A stretch of 64,000 nucleotides of DNA from contig JBBSML010000006.1 of assembly GCA_038233215.1 (NCBI GenBank), positions 44,562 to 108,561 on the forward strand, given 5' to 3'. How positions within the stretch are numbered: the stretch's first letter is position 1; every line of letters begins with the position of its first letter. A program made the position numbers and the translations under genes. The notes beneath the pieces are model-generated. The model searched no databases. It was not told the DNA's origin and worked only from the letters and a program-made list of their open reading frames with translations. The stretch is from JACDBZ01 sp038233215. GTDB lineage: Bacteria > Chloroflexota > Limnocylindria > QHBO01. Positions 34,533 through 43,408 of the stretch are shown piece after piece.

Positions 34533-35015
34533 ATGACGAAGGTGACCATCCGCCGAGCGACCGCTGACGACGCCATTGCGGTAGCCGACGTCCAGATCAC
34601 ATCCTTCAGCGCCACGTACGACTTCCCGATGGTCCACAGCGTCGCGGAGGTGCGTGGCTGGGTCAAAGATGTCCTGCTGCCGGGCACGGAATCCTGGGTC
34701 GCCGAGAGCGGCGGTGTGGTCGTCGGCTTCTTGTGCCTGACCGACGAATGGCTGGATCAACTGTATCTGCGGCCGGGATGGACCGGACAGGGGATTGGTT
34801 CTCGCTTGGTGGCGCTCGCGCAGGAGCGACGACCGGCTGGGTTGAACCTGTACACGTTCCAGGTCAACGGCGGGGCGCGCCGGTTCTATGAGCGACATGG
34901 CTTTCAAGCTGTCGAGCTGAAGGACGGGTCCAACAACGAGGAGGGCCAGCCCGATGTGCGTTACGCCTGGGGCGACGCCCGCTACGATCGGCCAATGAAC
35001 AATGATCGGTCGTGA
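34533..35015 (+). CDS. GNAT-family N-acetyltransferase
   Basis: A 160-residue acetyltransferase using acetyl-CoA. VTIRRATADDAIAVADV opens the fold, VVVGFLCLTDEWLDQLYLRPGWTGQGIGSRLVALAQ carries the acetyl-CoA P-loop (Q-G-I-G-S), and FYERHGFQAVEL is the usual late helix-strand. Acceptor unknown. It is likely transcribed as a leaderless message from the promoter just upstream, and is followed by a separate promoter before adenosine deaminase, so the two are probably independent. Confidence 0.88.
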   Translation: MTKVTIRRATADDAIAVADVQITSFSATYDFPMVHSVAEVRGWVKDVLLPGTESWVAESGGVVVGFLCLTDEWLDQLYLRPGWTGQGIGSRLVALAQERRPAGLNLYTFQVNGGARRFYERHGFQAVELKDGSNNEEGQPDVRYAWGDARYDRPMNNDRS

Positions 35016-35030
35016 CGCTTTGCCCCTCCG

Positions 35031-35036
35031 TAGCTT
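35031..35036 (+). promoter_or_regulatory. -10 box of adenosine deaminase gene
   Basis: TAGCTT ends six bases before ATG 35043. There is no Shine-Dalgarno, so leaderless translation is inferred. Confidence 0.45.
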
Positions 35037-35042
35037 GATCCG

Positions 35043-36146
35043 ATGGCGCCCGAGCTGACTCTCGAGGTCGCGAGGCGCGCCCCGAAGGTGTTGCTGCACG
35101 ACCATCTCGACGGCGGTCTCCGACCGGGGACCGTGGTCGAGCTCGCGTCGGACATCGGCTATCGAGAGCTGCCGACGACAGATTCAGACGAGCTGAGCCG
35201 ATGGTTCACGTTGGGTGCAGACCGGAAGTCCCTCGAGCTCTACCTCGATGGATTCCGGCACACCGTTGCGGTCCTTCAGACGCGCGATGCGATCGAGCGG
35301 GTGGCTGCCGAATGCGCCCAGGACCTTAGTGCCGACGGCATCGTGTACGCCGAGGTCCGCATGGCGCCCGAGCTGCTGACCGATGGTGGACTCTCGCTCG
35401 ACGAAGCGGTGATGGCCATGCTCGACGGGTTCCGTACGGGGTCGGAGGGGCGGCCGATCACGGTGGGGCTGATCCTCAGCGCGATGCGCCAGGCGGCGAG
35501 GTCGGTGGAGATTGCCGAGCTGGCGGTTCGTCACCGCGATGCTGGGGTAGTCGGCTTTGATATCGCCGGACCGGAGGCTGGCTATCCCCCGACGCGGCAT
35601 CTCGACGCGTTCAACCTCATCGCGCGTGAGAATTTCCACTTCACCATTCACGCCGGTGAGGGCTTCGGGCTGCCGTCGATCTGGGAGGCGCTGCAGTGGT
35701 GCGGGGCGGAGCGGCTGGGCCACGGCGTGCGGATCGTGGACGACATCACGGTCCGGCCCGATGGCCGCGTGGCGCTCGGCCGCCTGGCCACATATGTTCG
35801 AGACACGCGCGTGCCCCTCGAGATGTGCCCGACCTCGAACGTTCACACCGGGGCCGCATCCTCGATCATCGAACATCCCATCGACCTGCTGCGCCGGCTG
35901 CGCTTCAGGGTCACGGTCAATACGGATAACCGGCTCATGAGCGGGATCTCGCTCAGCAGCGAGTTTGCCACCCTGCACCGCAGCTTCGGTATCGGCCTCG
36001 ACGACATGGAATGGCTGACGCTGAATGCCATGAAGTCTGCCTTCTGGTCGTTCGACGGCAGGCTTCGGATCATCAACGAGCTGATCAAGCCGGGCTACGC
36101 GTCCCTGCGCGCCGCGCAGGCCGCCGCCGACCTCACCACGGTCTGA
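35043..36146 (+). CDS. add: adenosine deaminase
   Basis: A 367-residue metallo-hydrolase converting adenosine to inosine in purine salvage. Zinc ligands and catalytic residues are visible: H19-D-H21-LDG, FTIHAGEGFG (zinc His and catalytic Glu region), ERLGHGVRI, MCPTSNVHTG, and NTDNRLMSG with the Asp pair position as Asp-Asn. The last differs from the common NTDDP, a small deviation seen also in deaminase-like members, so an adenine or related deaminase is possible. Length and order fit adenosine deaminase. A nucleoside phosphorylase at 54277 could act downstream. Confidence 0.9.
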   Translation: MAPELTLEVARRAPKVLLHDHLDGGLRPGTVVELASDIGYRELPTTDSDELSRWFTLGADRKSLELYLDGFRHTVAVLQTRDAIERVAAECAQDLSADGIVYAEVRMAPELLTDGGLSLDEAVMAMLDGFRTGSEGRPITVGLILSAMRQAARSVEIAELAVRHRDAGVVGFDIAGPEAGYPPTRHLDAFNLIARENFHFTIHAGEGFGLPSIWEALQWCGAERLGHGVRIVDDITVRPDGRVALGRLATYVRDTRVPLEMCPTSNVHTGAASSIIEHPIDLLRRLRFRVTVNTDNRLMSGISLSSEFATLHRSFGIGLDDMEWLTLNAMKSAFWSFDGRLRIINELIKPGYASLRAAQAAADLTTV

Positions 36147-36188
36147 CGTGGGGTGCCGGTGCGGCACGATCCATGCTTCGACTGAGGC

Positions 36189-36677
36189 ATGAACCAGCTG
36201 AAGACCTTGCTCGGTTCCGCCGCCGCTGGCGCCGCGGCTGGACTTGTCGCAACGCTTGCGATGAGCGTCGTCATGCTGCTCGCTCGCCGCTCCGGCCTCA
36301 GCGGGCCGCTGCCGCCGGAACGACTCGCCCAGGATGCGATCGCGGAAGTTACCGGACGGCCGGCGCACGAGGACGAAGAACACGCCGTGGCCGCGGTGGC
36401 GCACGTGGGCTTCGGCATCCTTGCGGGATCGCTGTACGGGTTGTTGGTGAGCGGGCTGCGCCGTGCGCCGATCGGCCTTTCCGCCCTCTCGGGTGCCATC
36501 TTTGCAACGGTAGTCTGGCTCGTGAGCTACCAGGGGTGGGTGCCGGCCCTCCACATCATGCCCCCCGCCTCGCGCGATCATCCGGGCCGGGTGGCGACCA
36601 TGCTCGTGGCGCACTGGGTCTACGGCATCGGGCTCGGGATCCTCACTGCCCGGTTGAGGGATCGCCTTCGACGCTAG
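36189..36677 (+). CDS. DUF1440/YagU-like membrane protein
   Basis: A 162-residue integral membrane protein with four hydrophobic segments: about 8-33, 70-92, 98-118 and 138-157. The loops carry PLPPERLAQDAIAEVTGR and HEDEEHAVAAVAHVGFG, characteristic of YagU/DUF1440-like proteins of unknown function. It lies 42 bases after adenosine deaminase on the same strand and overlaps the end of the convergent DapA-family gene by four bases. Confidence 0.65.
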   Translation: MNQLKTLLGSAAAGAAAGLVATLAMSVVMLLARRSGLSGPLPPERLAQDAIAEVTGRPAHEDEEHAVAAVAHVGFGILAGSLYGLLVSGLRRAPIGLSALSGAIFATVVWLVSYQGWVPALHIMPPASRDHPGRVATMLVAHWVYGIGLGILTARLRDRLRR

Positions 36678-37549
36678 CTCGAGGGGAGAAACGCAGCGAC
36701 CGCCGCTTCGAGCGCGTCTGCCTCGGATGATTCAAGTCCACGGAGAGGCGCACGCATCCCCGGACTCACCGTGATGCCGCGCATGCCGAGCACGTGTTTG
36801 GCCGCAGCCACGAATTGACCGCTCTCCTCCATGGCGCTCCGTAGAGTGCGCAGGCGCGCGGTGGCCGCATCGTCAGCCGCGTCGAGGGCAGCGCGCACCA
36901 CGTCGGGAAAGGCTGCGGACATGCCGGACACGGTGCCGAGCGCTCCTCTGGCGATCCCGTCCGCGATGAGCGGTTCGCTGCCGATGAGCACCGGCAGGCC
37001 CAACTCCAGGTAGGGCTCGACCCGTTCGAACGGCGACTCGCTCACCTTGAGGCCGGCGAGGTTGTCGACGGATTCGCCGATGCGTCGAATCACCTCCACC
37101 GGCAAGGGATAGCCAGACTTGGCCGTGAATGCGTAGCAGTAGAACGGCAGCGGTGCGGCCGCGTGGGCCGCGGCCACGAAATGGGTGGTGAGCGAGTCTG
37201 CGTCGAGGGCGAAGTAGGGCGGGGCGATGACCGCGACGGCATCGGCGCCGATCTCGCTGGCGTGCGCGGCCAGGGCGACGGTGTCGCGGGTGTTCTGGGC
37301 GCCGGCATGCACGATCAATGCGCCCGACACGGCACTTCGGAAGGCGGCCGCCACGCGCCGGCGCTCGTCCAGCGAGAGGAGCACTCCCTCGCCGGTCGTG
37401 CCGCACGCGAAGACGCCATCGGCTCCGTGTGCCTCAAGGAATGTGACGTAGGGCGCCACGGCCTCGAGATCGAGCGCGGCGCCGTCGTCGGTGAGTGGCG
37501 TGACGGCCGCCACCACGAGCGGTCGGTGGTCGAGATCGGTGAGCTTCAT
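36674..37549 (-). CDS. dihydrodipicolinate synthase/N-acetylneuraminate lyase family protein
   Basis: A 291-residue class-I aldolase of the DapA/NanA superfamily. The N-terminus has AVTPLTDDGAALDLEAVAPYVTFLEAHGADGVFACGTTGEGVLL, the family G-T-T-G-E loop. The tyrosine segment is FYCYAFTAKSGYPL and the Schiff-base Lys is in NLAGLKVSES. The lack of lysine-pathway neighbours and the Ala/Ser-rich active-site loop make a catabolic 2-keto-acid aldolase or dehydratase as likely as DapA itself. The start ATG 37549 sits nine bases after a TAGCAT box read on the minus strand. Confidence 0.87.
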   Translation of the reverse strand: MKLTDLDHRPLVVAAVTPLTDDGAALDLEAVAPYVTFLEAHGADGVFACGTTGEGVLLSLDERRRVAAAFRSAVSGALIVHAGAQNTRDTVALAAHASEIGADAVAVIAPPYFALDADSLTTHFVAAAHAAAPLPFYCYAFTAKSGYPLPVEVIRRIGESVDNLAGLKVSESPFERVEPYLELGLPVLIGSEPLIADGIARGALGTVSGMSAAFPDVVRAALDAADDAATARLRTLRSAMEESGQFVAAAKHVLGMRGITVSPGMRAPLRGLESSEADALEAAVAAFLPSS

Positions 37550-37558
37550 GACCTCGCC

Positions 37559-37586
37559 ATGCTATCCGGTGGCATCGGTGTAGACT
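37559..37586. promoter_or_regulatory. divergent promoter elements between aldolase and ferredoxin genes
   Basis: On minus, TAGCAT (37564-37559) ends nine bases before ATG 37549. On plus, TAGACT (37581-37586) could start a transcript with about 40 bases of leader before the ferredoxin ATG 37633. Confidence 0.4.
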
Positions 37587-37632
37587 CACGACGGCTCGCC
37601 GAAGCCACCCGCATGAGGGCATCGTTCGCACA

Positions 37633-37875
<243 letters not shown>

Positions 37876-37878
37876 CCG

Positions 37879-38187
37879 ATGCCGCGCCTGATCGTCCTCT
37901 ACAACGTCCCAGAAGACACCGATTCGTTCGAGGCGCACTACCGCGACGTCCACTCGCCGATCGTGTCGCGCTATCCCAATCTGCGGGACGTGAGGCTCTC
38001 GAAGCTGGCCGGTGTTGGCGGACGCGATTCCGCCTATTACTTCATGGCCGAGATGGTCTTCGACTCGGCCGCCGATCTCGACGACGCGATCATGTCGGAG
38101 GCGGGCGCCGCCAGCGCGAAGGACCTGCGGAATTTCGCCGGTGCCGGTGTGACCATGTTCATCGCTCCCGATGAGGCCGATGCCTGA
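37879..38187 (+). CDS. EthD-family ferredoxin-like-fold protein
   Basis: A 102-residue protein of the EthD (dimeric alpha-beta barrel) family: RLIVLYNVPEDTDSFEAHYRDVHSPIVSRYPNLRDV, in which the Y-x-x-x-H-x-P pattern is conserved, and FMAEMVFDSAADLDDAIMSEAG. Relatives assist degradation of ethers and other organics, but the biochemical role is unclear. It overlaps the next crotonase by about eight bases, which ties it to acyl-CoA metabolism. Confidence 0.85.
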   Translation: MPRLIVLYNVPEDTDSFEAHYRDVHSPIVSRYPNLRDVRLSKLAGVGGRDSAYYFMAEMVFDSAADLDDAIMSEAGAASAKDLRNFAGAGVTMFIAPDEADA

Positions 38188-39139
38188 GCCCGGCTCGCCC
38201 ATCGCGGCCGATCCGAGCAGCCTTGGCTTCGAGCACATTCGGTACGAGCGAGACGCCGAACGCGGCGTGGCGACGGTCACCATCGATCGGCCCGGGGTGC
38301 TCAATGCGCTTGACTTTCCGACGTTGCGCGAGCTGAGTCGCGCCTTCGAGCAGGCCTCCTGGGATGAGTCGGTCGCGGTGGTGGTGCTGACCGGTGCCGG
38401 AGATCGCTCCTTCTGCACCGGCGCCGACCTCGACGAGCAGGCATCCATGGGGGCCACCTCCGGCCAGTACTGGCGCTGGATGGGCGCATTCATCGAGATG
38501 CACGACCGGCTGCGTCACATCGGCAAGCCCACGATCGCGCGCATCAACGGCATCTGCGTCGGCGGCGGCAACGAGCTCCAGATGGCCTGTGACCTGTCCG
38601 TCCTGGTGGACGACGCGTACATCCGGCACGTTGGCCCGGAGCACGGGTCGGTGCCGGCCGGTGGGGCCACCCAATGGTTGCCGCTGATTGTCGGGGATCG
38701 GCGAGCGCGCGAGATCGTCATGCTCTGCGAACCGATCCCGCCCGTGAAGGCCCTCGACTGGGGGTTGGTTTCGCGCGTCGTGGCGCGCTCGGAGCTGGAC
38801 GCGACGGTGGCGGCCCTTGCGGAGAACCTGGCGCGCAAGCTTCCCGAGGCGATGCGCTATACGAAGACGCAGCTCAACTGGTGGCGCGACCTGGTCTGGT
38901 CTCAGACCGTCGAGCACGCCCGCGACTGGCTCGCCGTTCACTCCACGGCGGACGAGACGAAGGAAGCCGTGGCCGCATTCCACGACAAGCGCAAGCCGCG
39001 CTTCGCCGAGCTCCGCCGCCTGGAGGCCGGCGAGGGGCGCACGTGCCCTACCTGTGGCGCGGTTGGTTTGCCGGCCGGGCATCGGTTCTGCGGCGCTTGC
39101 GGCGTGGACCTCCCGGATCCGTGGTCGGAAGGCGCCTGA
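38180..39139 (+). CDS. enoyl-CoA hydratase/isomerase superfamily (MenB/BamA-like) with C-terminal zinc ribbon
   Basis: A 319-residue crotonase. The core (about 15-260) has VATVTIDRPGVLNALDF, GAGDRSFCTGADL and GICVGGGNELQMACDLSV for the oxyanion hole. VGPEHGSVPAGGATQWLPLIVGDRRAREI with LCEPIPPVKALDWGLVSRVV resembles MenB and 6-oxocyclohexene-carbonyl-CoA hydrolases more than FadB-type hydratases. The C-terminus adds a four-Cys zinc ribbon, CPTCGAVGLPAGHRFCGACG. A C-C bond-forming or ring-cleaving role is therefore possible. ATG 38180 overlaps the EthD stop; ATG 38171 is the alternative. Confidence 0.82.
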   Translation: MPEPGSPIAADPSSLGFEHIRYERDAERGVATVTIDRPGVLNALDFPTLRELSRAFEQASWDESVAVVVLTGAGDRSFCTGADLDEQASMGATSGQYWRWMGAFIEMHDRLRHIGKPTIARINGICVGGGNELQMACDLSVLVDDAYIRHVGPEHGSVPAGGATQWLPLIVGDRRAREIVMLCEPIPPVKALDWGLVSRVVARSELDATVAALAENLARKLPEAMRYTKTQLNWWRDLVWSQTVEHARDWLAVHSTADETKEAVAAFHDKRKPRFAELRRLEAGEGRTCPTCGAVGLPAGHRFCGACGVDLPDPWSEGA

Positions 39140-39211
39140 TGGCGACAATTCCTATCAAGTTTGCACGGGCAGATGGCTGGATCTCCCCCGGAGCATCTGA
39201 GAGGAATGCCG

Positions 39212-39994
39212 ATGAATAAGGAGCAGCTGATCCTGGTCGAGCGCCAACCAGAAGATCGCACGGCGCTCGTAAGGCTCAACCGCCCGAAACAGCTCAATGC
39301 GCTGAACGGCGCGGTGATGGACACGCTCTGCAGCGAGCTGGAAGCGCTGGATCGCGACGACACCGTCCGCGCCATCGTGGTGACCGGCAACGAGCGGGCG
39401 TTCGCCGCGGGGGCCGACATCGGCGAGATGGCCAATGCCACACCCGTGGAGATGCTCCTCACGAACCGCATCGGTCAATGGGATCGAATCCGCAGGATCA
39501 CCAAGCCGGTCATCGCTGCCGTCAATGGCTGGGCGCTCGGTGGCGGGTGCGAGCTGGCGATGACGCTCGACCTCATCGTGGCGGGCGAGGGCGCGAAGTT
39601 CGGTCAGCCGGAGATCACCATCGGCGTCATCCCGGGCGCTGGCGGTACGCAGCGGCTGACGCGAGCCATCGGCAAGTCGAAGGCGATGGCGATGATCCTG
39701 ACCGGCGAGTCGATCACCGCCCGGGAAGCGGAGTCTGCCGGCCTTGTCGCGATGGTCACCCAGGACGAACTGTGTGTTGAGGATGCGCTGGCGCTGGCGG
39801 CGAAGATCGCGGAAAAGTCGCCGATTGCGCTGCGCCTGGCCAAGGAGGCCGTCAACGCCGCCCACGAGATGAGCCTGACGGACGCGCTCGCCCATGAGCG
39901 ACGCCTCTTCTACCTGCTCTTCGCGTCCGACGACCAGAAGGAAGGGATGGCCGCGTTTCTCGAAAAGCGCACGCCCGACTTCACGGGCCGATGA
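39212..39994 (+). CDS. enoyl-CoA hydratase (PaaF/crotonase type)
   Basis: A 260-residue hydratase of fatty-acid or phenylacetate beta-oxidation. It has ALVRLNRPKQLNALNGAVM, AFAAGADIGEMA (oxyanion hole), NGWALGGGCELAMTLDLIVA with the first catalytic Glu region, and GQPEITIGVIPGAGGTQRLTRAIG with the second Glu. All residues of a true hydratase are present, unlike the upstream MenB-like enzyme. ATG 39212 is preferred, with GAGAGG seven bases upstream, over ATG 39206. It is coupled by ATGA to the double GNAT gene that follows. Confidence 0.9.
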   Translation: MNKEQLILVERQPEDRTALVRLNRPKQLNALNGAVMDTLCSELEALDRDDTVRAIVVTGNERAFAAGADIGEMANATPVEMLLTNRIGQWDRIRRITKPVIAAVNGWALGGGCELAMTLDLIVAGEGAKFGQPEITIGVIPGAGGTQRLTRAIGKSKAMAMILTGESITAREAESAGLVAMVTQDELCVEDALALAAKIAEKSPIALRLAKEAVNAAHEMSLTDALAHERRLFYLLFASDDQKEGMAAFLEKRTPDFTGR

Positions 39995-40950
39995 GCCTCG
40001 GCAACCCCGATCACGCCGTCGGCGGCCTGGCGGTTCCGCGTCCCGCCGGCGTGGAGCTGCGGCCGCTCGGCCGCGACGACTTCGGCGCAGCGCTGGCGCT
40101 TGCCCGTGAGCTCTACGGACTGGGCGACACCGACCCGCAGCCGTATCTAGCGCGGTACGAGTCTCTTGTCAACGATGCGGATGCGACCCCGTTCCTGGCG
40201 ATCGCTGACGATGAGCCGGCCGGGTTCATCGGCTTTCGATTCAGGCGTCGCCTGAACCATGCGACGTTTGAAGGCTGGGTCAGCGACCTGTACGTGCGCG
40301 AGCGATTTCGGGGACGTGGCGTCGGGCGCGCGTTGCTCGGCGCGGCGACCGCGGAATGGCGCCTGCGCGGAGGTCACCAGGTGATGCTCGAGGTTGGCAC
40401 CGATCGGACGGTGGCACGCGCGCTGTACGAGGCGACCGGATTCGTCAACAGGGGAAAGCTGTTCGAGATTACCCCCGTCCGCACGCGCGATATTGCGCCG
40501 GGCCAGGGCGTCGAGATCCGAGCGATCGTAGATGACGACGCCGATTTCGAGGGCGTCACGCGCCTGCTCGCAGAGCTGGGGCGACCGACCCCGAGCGAGG
40601 AGCGTCTGCCGGCACTGCGCCGGACGTACTCGCAGCACGTCAGCAATGCCGATGTCGGATCGATGCTCGCGCTGCTCGATGGGCGCCCGGTTGGATTCAT
40701 CAGCCTCGAATTCCGTCATCCCTTCTTCACGACGGCGCCGCAGGCATGGATTCCGGACCTGGTGGTCACCGAGTCGGCGCGCGGCCGCGATATCGGTGCG
40801 GCGCTGTTGGATGCCGCCTTCACGGAATCGCTCCATCGCGGTGCCTACGCGGCGGTGCTCGAGTCAGGCGATCAGCGGCTGGTTGCACACCAGTTGTATG
40901 CGGCAGCGGGGATGTCGAATGTCGGGAGCTTCTATACGCTCGCCCGCTGA
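39991..40950 (+). CDS. tandem GNAT acetyltransferase (two domains)
   Basis: A 319-residue protein with two GNAT folds. Domain 1 (about 15-160) has VSDLYVRERFRGRGVGRALLGAATAEW and ALYEATGFVNRG. Domain 2 (about 165-319) has WIPDLVVTESARGRDIGAALLDAAFTES and LYAAAGM. Domain 1 keeps the R-G-x-G-x-G acetyl-CoA loop, and domain 2 has the weaker R-G-R-D-I-G. Double GNATs often acetylate mycothiol precursors or small amines; here the substrate is unknown. It overlaps the hydratase stop in ATGA and closes the operon. Confidence 0.87.
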   Translation: MSLGNPDHAVGGLAVPRPAGVELRPLGRDDFGAALALARELYGLGDTDPQPYLARYESLVNDADATPFLAIADDEPAGFIGFRFRRRLNHATFEGWVSDLYVRERFRGRGVGRALLGAATAEWRLRGGHQVMLEVGTDRTVARALYEATGFVNRGKLFEITPVRTRDIAPGQGVEIRAIVDDDADFEGVTRLLAELGRPTPSEERLPALRRTYSQHVSNADVGSMLALLDGRPVGFISLEFRHPFFTTAPQAWIPDLVVTESARGRDIGAALLDAAFTESLHRGAYAAVLESGDQRLVAHQLYAAAGMSNVGSFYTLAR

Positions 40951-40966
40951 GTGAGGGTGCGGTTCG

Positions 40967-40996
40967 TTGTTCTGCCGGTACGGAAGTTGCTAGGAT
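40967..40996 (+). promoter_or_regulatory. promoter of the GlsB-family gene
   Basis: TTGTTC (40967-40972), an 18-base spacer, and an extended TGC-TAGGAT (-10 at 40991-40996) predict a start near 41003. A leader of about 50 bases with GAGGGAGAG before ATG 41055 follows. This is one of the few clearly leadered promoters here. Confidence 0.6.
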
Positions 40997-41054
40997 GTTG
41001 GTCTTGGGTGCGGCAGACCGTTCCCGAGTTGCAGTACGAGGGAGAGTTTTACTT

Positions 41055-41327
41055 ATGAGCATCATCGCGTGGCTCGTTGTCGGCGCCATTGCCGGCTTCA
41101 TCGCAAGCAAGGTTGTCCCGGGTGACGAGGGCTATGGAGTCCTCGGCGGCCTCATCGCCGGCATCGTCGGCGCCATGCTCGGCGGCTTCCTGTTCGGTCT
41201 TCTGACCAACGAGGATTGGCTGCAGGGCATCACGATCGGATCGATCATTGCCGCCATCGTCGGCGCGATCATCGTCGTATTCCTGTGGAACATGATCACC
41301 AAGCGCAGCGGTAACAGCACCGTCTGA
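41055..41327 (+). CDS. GlsB/YeaQ/YmgE-family membrane stress protein
   Basis: A 90-residue membrane protein with three glycine-rich hydrophobic helices: MSIIAWLVVGAIAGFIASKV, LGGLIAGIVGAMLGGFLFGLL, and GSIIAAIVGAIIVVFLWNMI. The first helix with A-G-x-x-A-S-K is the family mark (transglycosylase-associated protein family). Members are induced by stress and believed to act in the envelope. GAGGGAGAG precedes ATG 41055. It has its own promoter and a strong terminator, so it is a single-gene unit. Confidence 0.92.
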   Translation: MSIIAWLVVGAIAGFIASKVVPGDEGYGVLGGLIAGIVGAMLGGFLFGLLTNEDWLQGITIGSIIAAIVGAIIVVFLWNMITKRSGNSTV

Positions 41328-41350
41328 CCGACCGAACGCCCAGACCGATG

Positions 41351-41381
41351 CGCCCGGTGCCCACGAGGCACCGGGCGTTTT
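41351..41381 (+). terminator. rho-independent terminator after the GlsB-family gene
   Basis: CGCCCGGTGCC (41351-41361) pairs perfectly with GGCACCGGGCG (41367-41377) around a CACGA loop, followed by TTTT. The 11-bp GC stem and T run make this the best terminator in the window. Confidence 0.92.
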
Positions 41382-41397
41382 CGCGTCATTTCGTCGG

Positions 41398-41403
41398 TAC
41401 AAT
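41398..41403 (+). promoter_or_regulatory. -10 box of the crotonase-dehydrogenase operon
   Basis: TACAAT ends eight bases before ATG 41412, with no Shine-Dalgarno between. It is inferred to be leaderless and to start the 41412-44053 operon. Confidence 0.5.
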
Positions 41404-41411
41404 CCCTGTCG

Positions 41412-42197
41412 ATGCCTGATCAGCCGTACGTGACGCTCCTGCATGCGCGGGACGAGAACGTCCTCACGCTCACCCTCAACCGGCCGGATGCCTTGAACGC
41501 CCTGAACGCCCTGATGCGCGGTGAGCTGCTTGCCGCCGTCAAGGCCGGGGGTCGAGACCCGAAGGTACGCGCCATCGTTATCACCGGCGCCGGTCGCGGC
41601 TTCTGCGCGGGGGCTGACTTACGAGGGGGGACCGAAGAACGGGCATTCCGCCGCATCCTCGTGAATGAATACAACCCCCTCATCCAGGCGATTCGCGGGA
41701 TCCCCAAACCAGTGGTCGCGTCGGTAAACGGCGTGGCCGCGGGGGCAGGCGTCAGCCTGGCGCTGGCCGCGGACATCGTGGTCGCATCGGCGCAGGCGCG
41801 GTTCGTGCCGGCCTTCAACCGCATCGCCCTGGTGCCTGACTCCGGCCTGACACGGACGCTGGTACGAGCCGTGGGAAGGCATCGCGCATTCGAGATCCTG
41901 CTTGGTGAACGAGAGCTCACCGCCGATGAGGCCCACACCTGCGGCATCGTCGCCGCTGTTGTGCCCGCCGAACAGCTTGCCGACGTGACGCGTACGATCG
42001 CCGCGCGGCTGGCAGCTGGACCCACCGGCGCCATCGGCCTGGCCAAGCGGCTTATCAATGACGCGGAGGACGCCACGCTGCCGGTAAGTCTCGACGCCGA
42101 GGCGGCGCTGCAGGAGATCGCCGGTCGTCGCGGTGACCACGCTGAGGGGGTGGCCGCGTTCGCGGAGAAGCGAGATCCGGAGTTCGACGGCCGGTGA
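41412..42197 (+). CDS. enoyl-CoA hydratase/isomerase
   Basis: A 261-residue crotonase: VLTLTLNRPDALNALNALM, GRGFCAGADLRGG, NGVAAGAGVSLALAADIVVA, FVPAFNRIALVPDSGLTRTLVRAVG. In the segment where true hydratases have the second Glu, this has P-D-S-G-L-T, as in PaaG/PaaB-type isomerases (2-(1,2-epoxyphenyl)acetyl-CoA isomerase). An isomerase role is therefore at least as likely as hydratase. The stop overlaps the GTG of the dehydrogenase by four bases (GTGA), and the operon continues with a HAD phosphatase. Confidence 0.87.
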   Translation: MPDQPYVTLLHARDENVLTLTLNRPDALNALNALMRGELLAAVKAGGRDPKVRAIVITGAGRGFCAGADLRGGTEERAFRRILVNEYNPLIQAIRGIPKPVVASVNGVAAGAGVSLALAADIVVASAQARFVPAFNRIALVPDSGLTRTLVRAVGRHRAFEILLGERELTADEAHTCGIVAAVVPAEQLADVTRTIAARLAAGPTGAIGLAKRLINDAEDATLPVSLDAEAALQEIAGRRGDHAEGVAAFAEKRDPEFDGR

Positions 42198-43405
42198 ACG
42201 AGGTCACCACCATCGGGATCCTCGGCGCGGGCACCATGGGCGCCGGAATCGCGCAGGTCGCCGTAGAGGCGGGGCTCGAAGTGCTCCTCCACGATCCGGT
42301 TGCCGGAGCCACCGACCGCGCGCGGGATCGCATCGGCGGGTTTCTCGCTCGCAAGGTGGAGAAGGACCAGCTGACGGAGGCGGAGCGGGCCGCGGCGGCC
42401 GACAGATTGAGCACGGTAGGGACGCTTGAACAGCTTGCCGCCGCCGAGCTGGTCATCGAAGCGATTCCCGAGGACCTTGCACTCAAACGTGATGCGTTCC
42501 GCCGGCTCGATGGCGCGGCGGAGCGGGACACCATCCTGGCCACCAATACGAGCTCGTTGGCCGTGGCGCAGATCGCATCGGCGACGGCACATCCGGACCG
42601 AGTGATCGGCATGCACTTCTTCAATCCCGTGCCGCTCATGGCGTTGGTGGAGGTCATTCCCGGCCCGATGACGGATCAGGCGGTCGTCGACAGCGTCGCC
42701 TTCCTCGCTCGCATGCTCGGGAAGACACCCGTCGTCGCGGCCGATACCCCCGGATTCATCGTCAATCGCGTGCAGCGCGCGTATTACCTGGAGTCCTGTC
42801 GGATCCTGGAGCAAGGACTGGCTGACGTCGTCACCATCGACGACATGATGCGCGAGATCGGCTTTCGACTGGGCCCGTTCGAGCTCGCCGACGCGGTCGG
42901 CACCGATGTCAACCTCGCCGCCGGCACTGGCATCTTCGAGGGATTCTTTGGCGACCCTCGGTACCGCCCATCCCTGGTCCAGCGTCGTGTTGTGGATGCC
43001 GGTCGGCTCGGGCGCAAGACCGGCGCGGGATATTACGACTATGCGGCCGATGGAACCCGTGGGCTACCCTGGACGGGCATCACTGCGCACGCCGTTGATG
43101 CGCCGCGCATCACGCCCCTCTCCGGGGCGCAGATCGAAGCACGAATCCTGGCGGCGATCGTGAACGAGGCCGCCTCGGCGGTTGCCGACGGCGTTGCGTC
43201 ACCTGGCGCGATCGACACGGCCATGCGGCTGGCCACCAACTGGCCGGACGGTCCGCTCGCGTGGGGCGAGCGCATCGGCCTGGGTTCCATCGTCCGATCG
43301 CTCGATGCCTTCCACGCGTCCATCCCCGATGGACGCTACAGGGTCACGCCGCTGCTCCGTTCGCTGGCGGACGCAGGCGAATCCTTCTTCGCGTCGCGCA
43401 CCTAG
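42194..43405 (+). CDS. 3-hydroxyacyl-CoA dehydrogenase
   Basis: A 403-residue NAD-dependent dehydrogenase of PaaH/FadB2 type. Rossmann motif ILGAGTMGAGIAQVAVEAG lies at the N-terminus, and the catalytic His-Glu block is IGMHFFNPVPLMALVEVIPG. Membrane-free helical domains have DTPGFIVNRVQRAYYLE and GPFELADAVGTDVN. The C-terminal about 90 residues repeat the helical fold, as in long PaaH-like enzymes. It oxidises the product of the upstream crotonase. Start GTG 42194 in a GTGA overlap. Confidence 0.92.
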   Translation: MNEVTTIGILGAGTMGAGIAQVAVEAGLEVLLHDPVAGATDRARDRIGGFLARKVEKDQLTEAERAAAADRLSTVGTLEQLAAAELVIEAIPEDLALKRDAFRRLDGAAERDTILATNTSSLAVAQIASATAHPDRVIGMHFFNPVPLMALVEVIPGPMTDQAVVDSVAFLARMLGKTPVVAADTPGFIVNRVQRAYYLESCRILEQGLADVVTIDDMMREIGFRLGPFELADAVGTDVNLAAGTGIFEGFFGDPRYRPSLVQRRVVDAGRLGRKTGAGYYDYAADGTRGLPWTGITAHAVDAPRITPLSGAQIEARILAAIVNEAASAVADGVASPGAIDTAMRLATNWPDGPLAWGERIGLGSIVRSLDAFHASIPDGRYRVTPLLRSLADAGESFFASRT

Positions 43406-43408
43406 CGA

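Noticed and set aside
41420..42814. 464-codon minus-strand frame
   Set aside because: Shadow of the crotonase and 3-hydroxyacyl-CoA dehydrogenase; Arg/Ser/Ala-rich with no motif.
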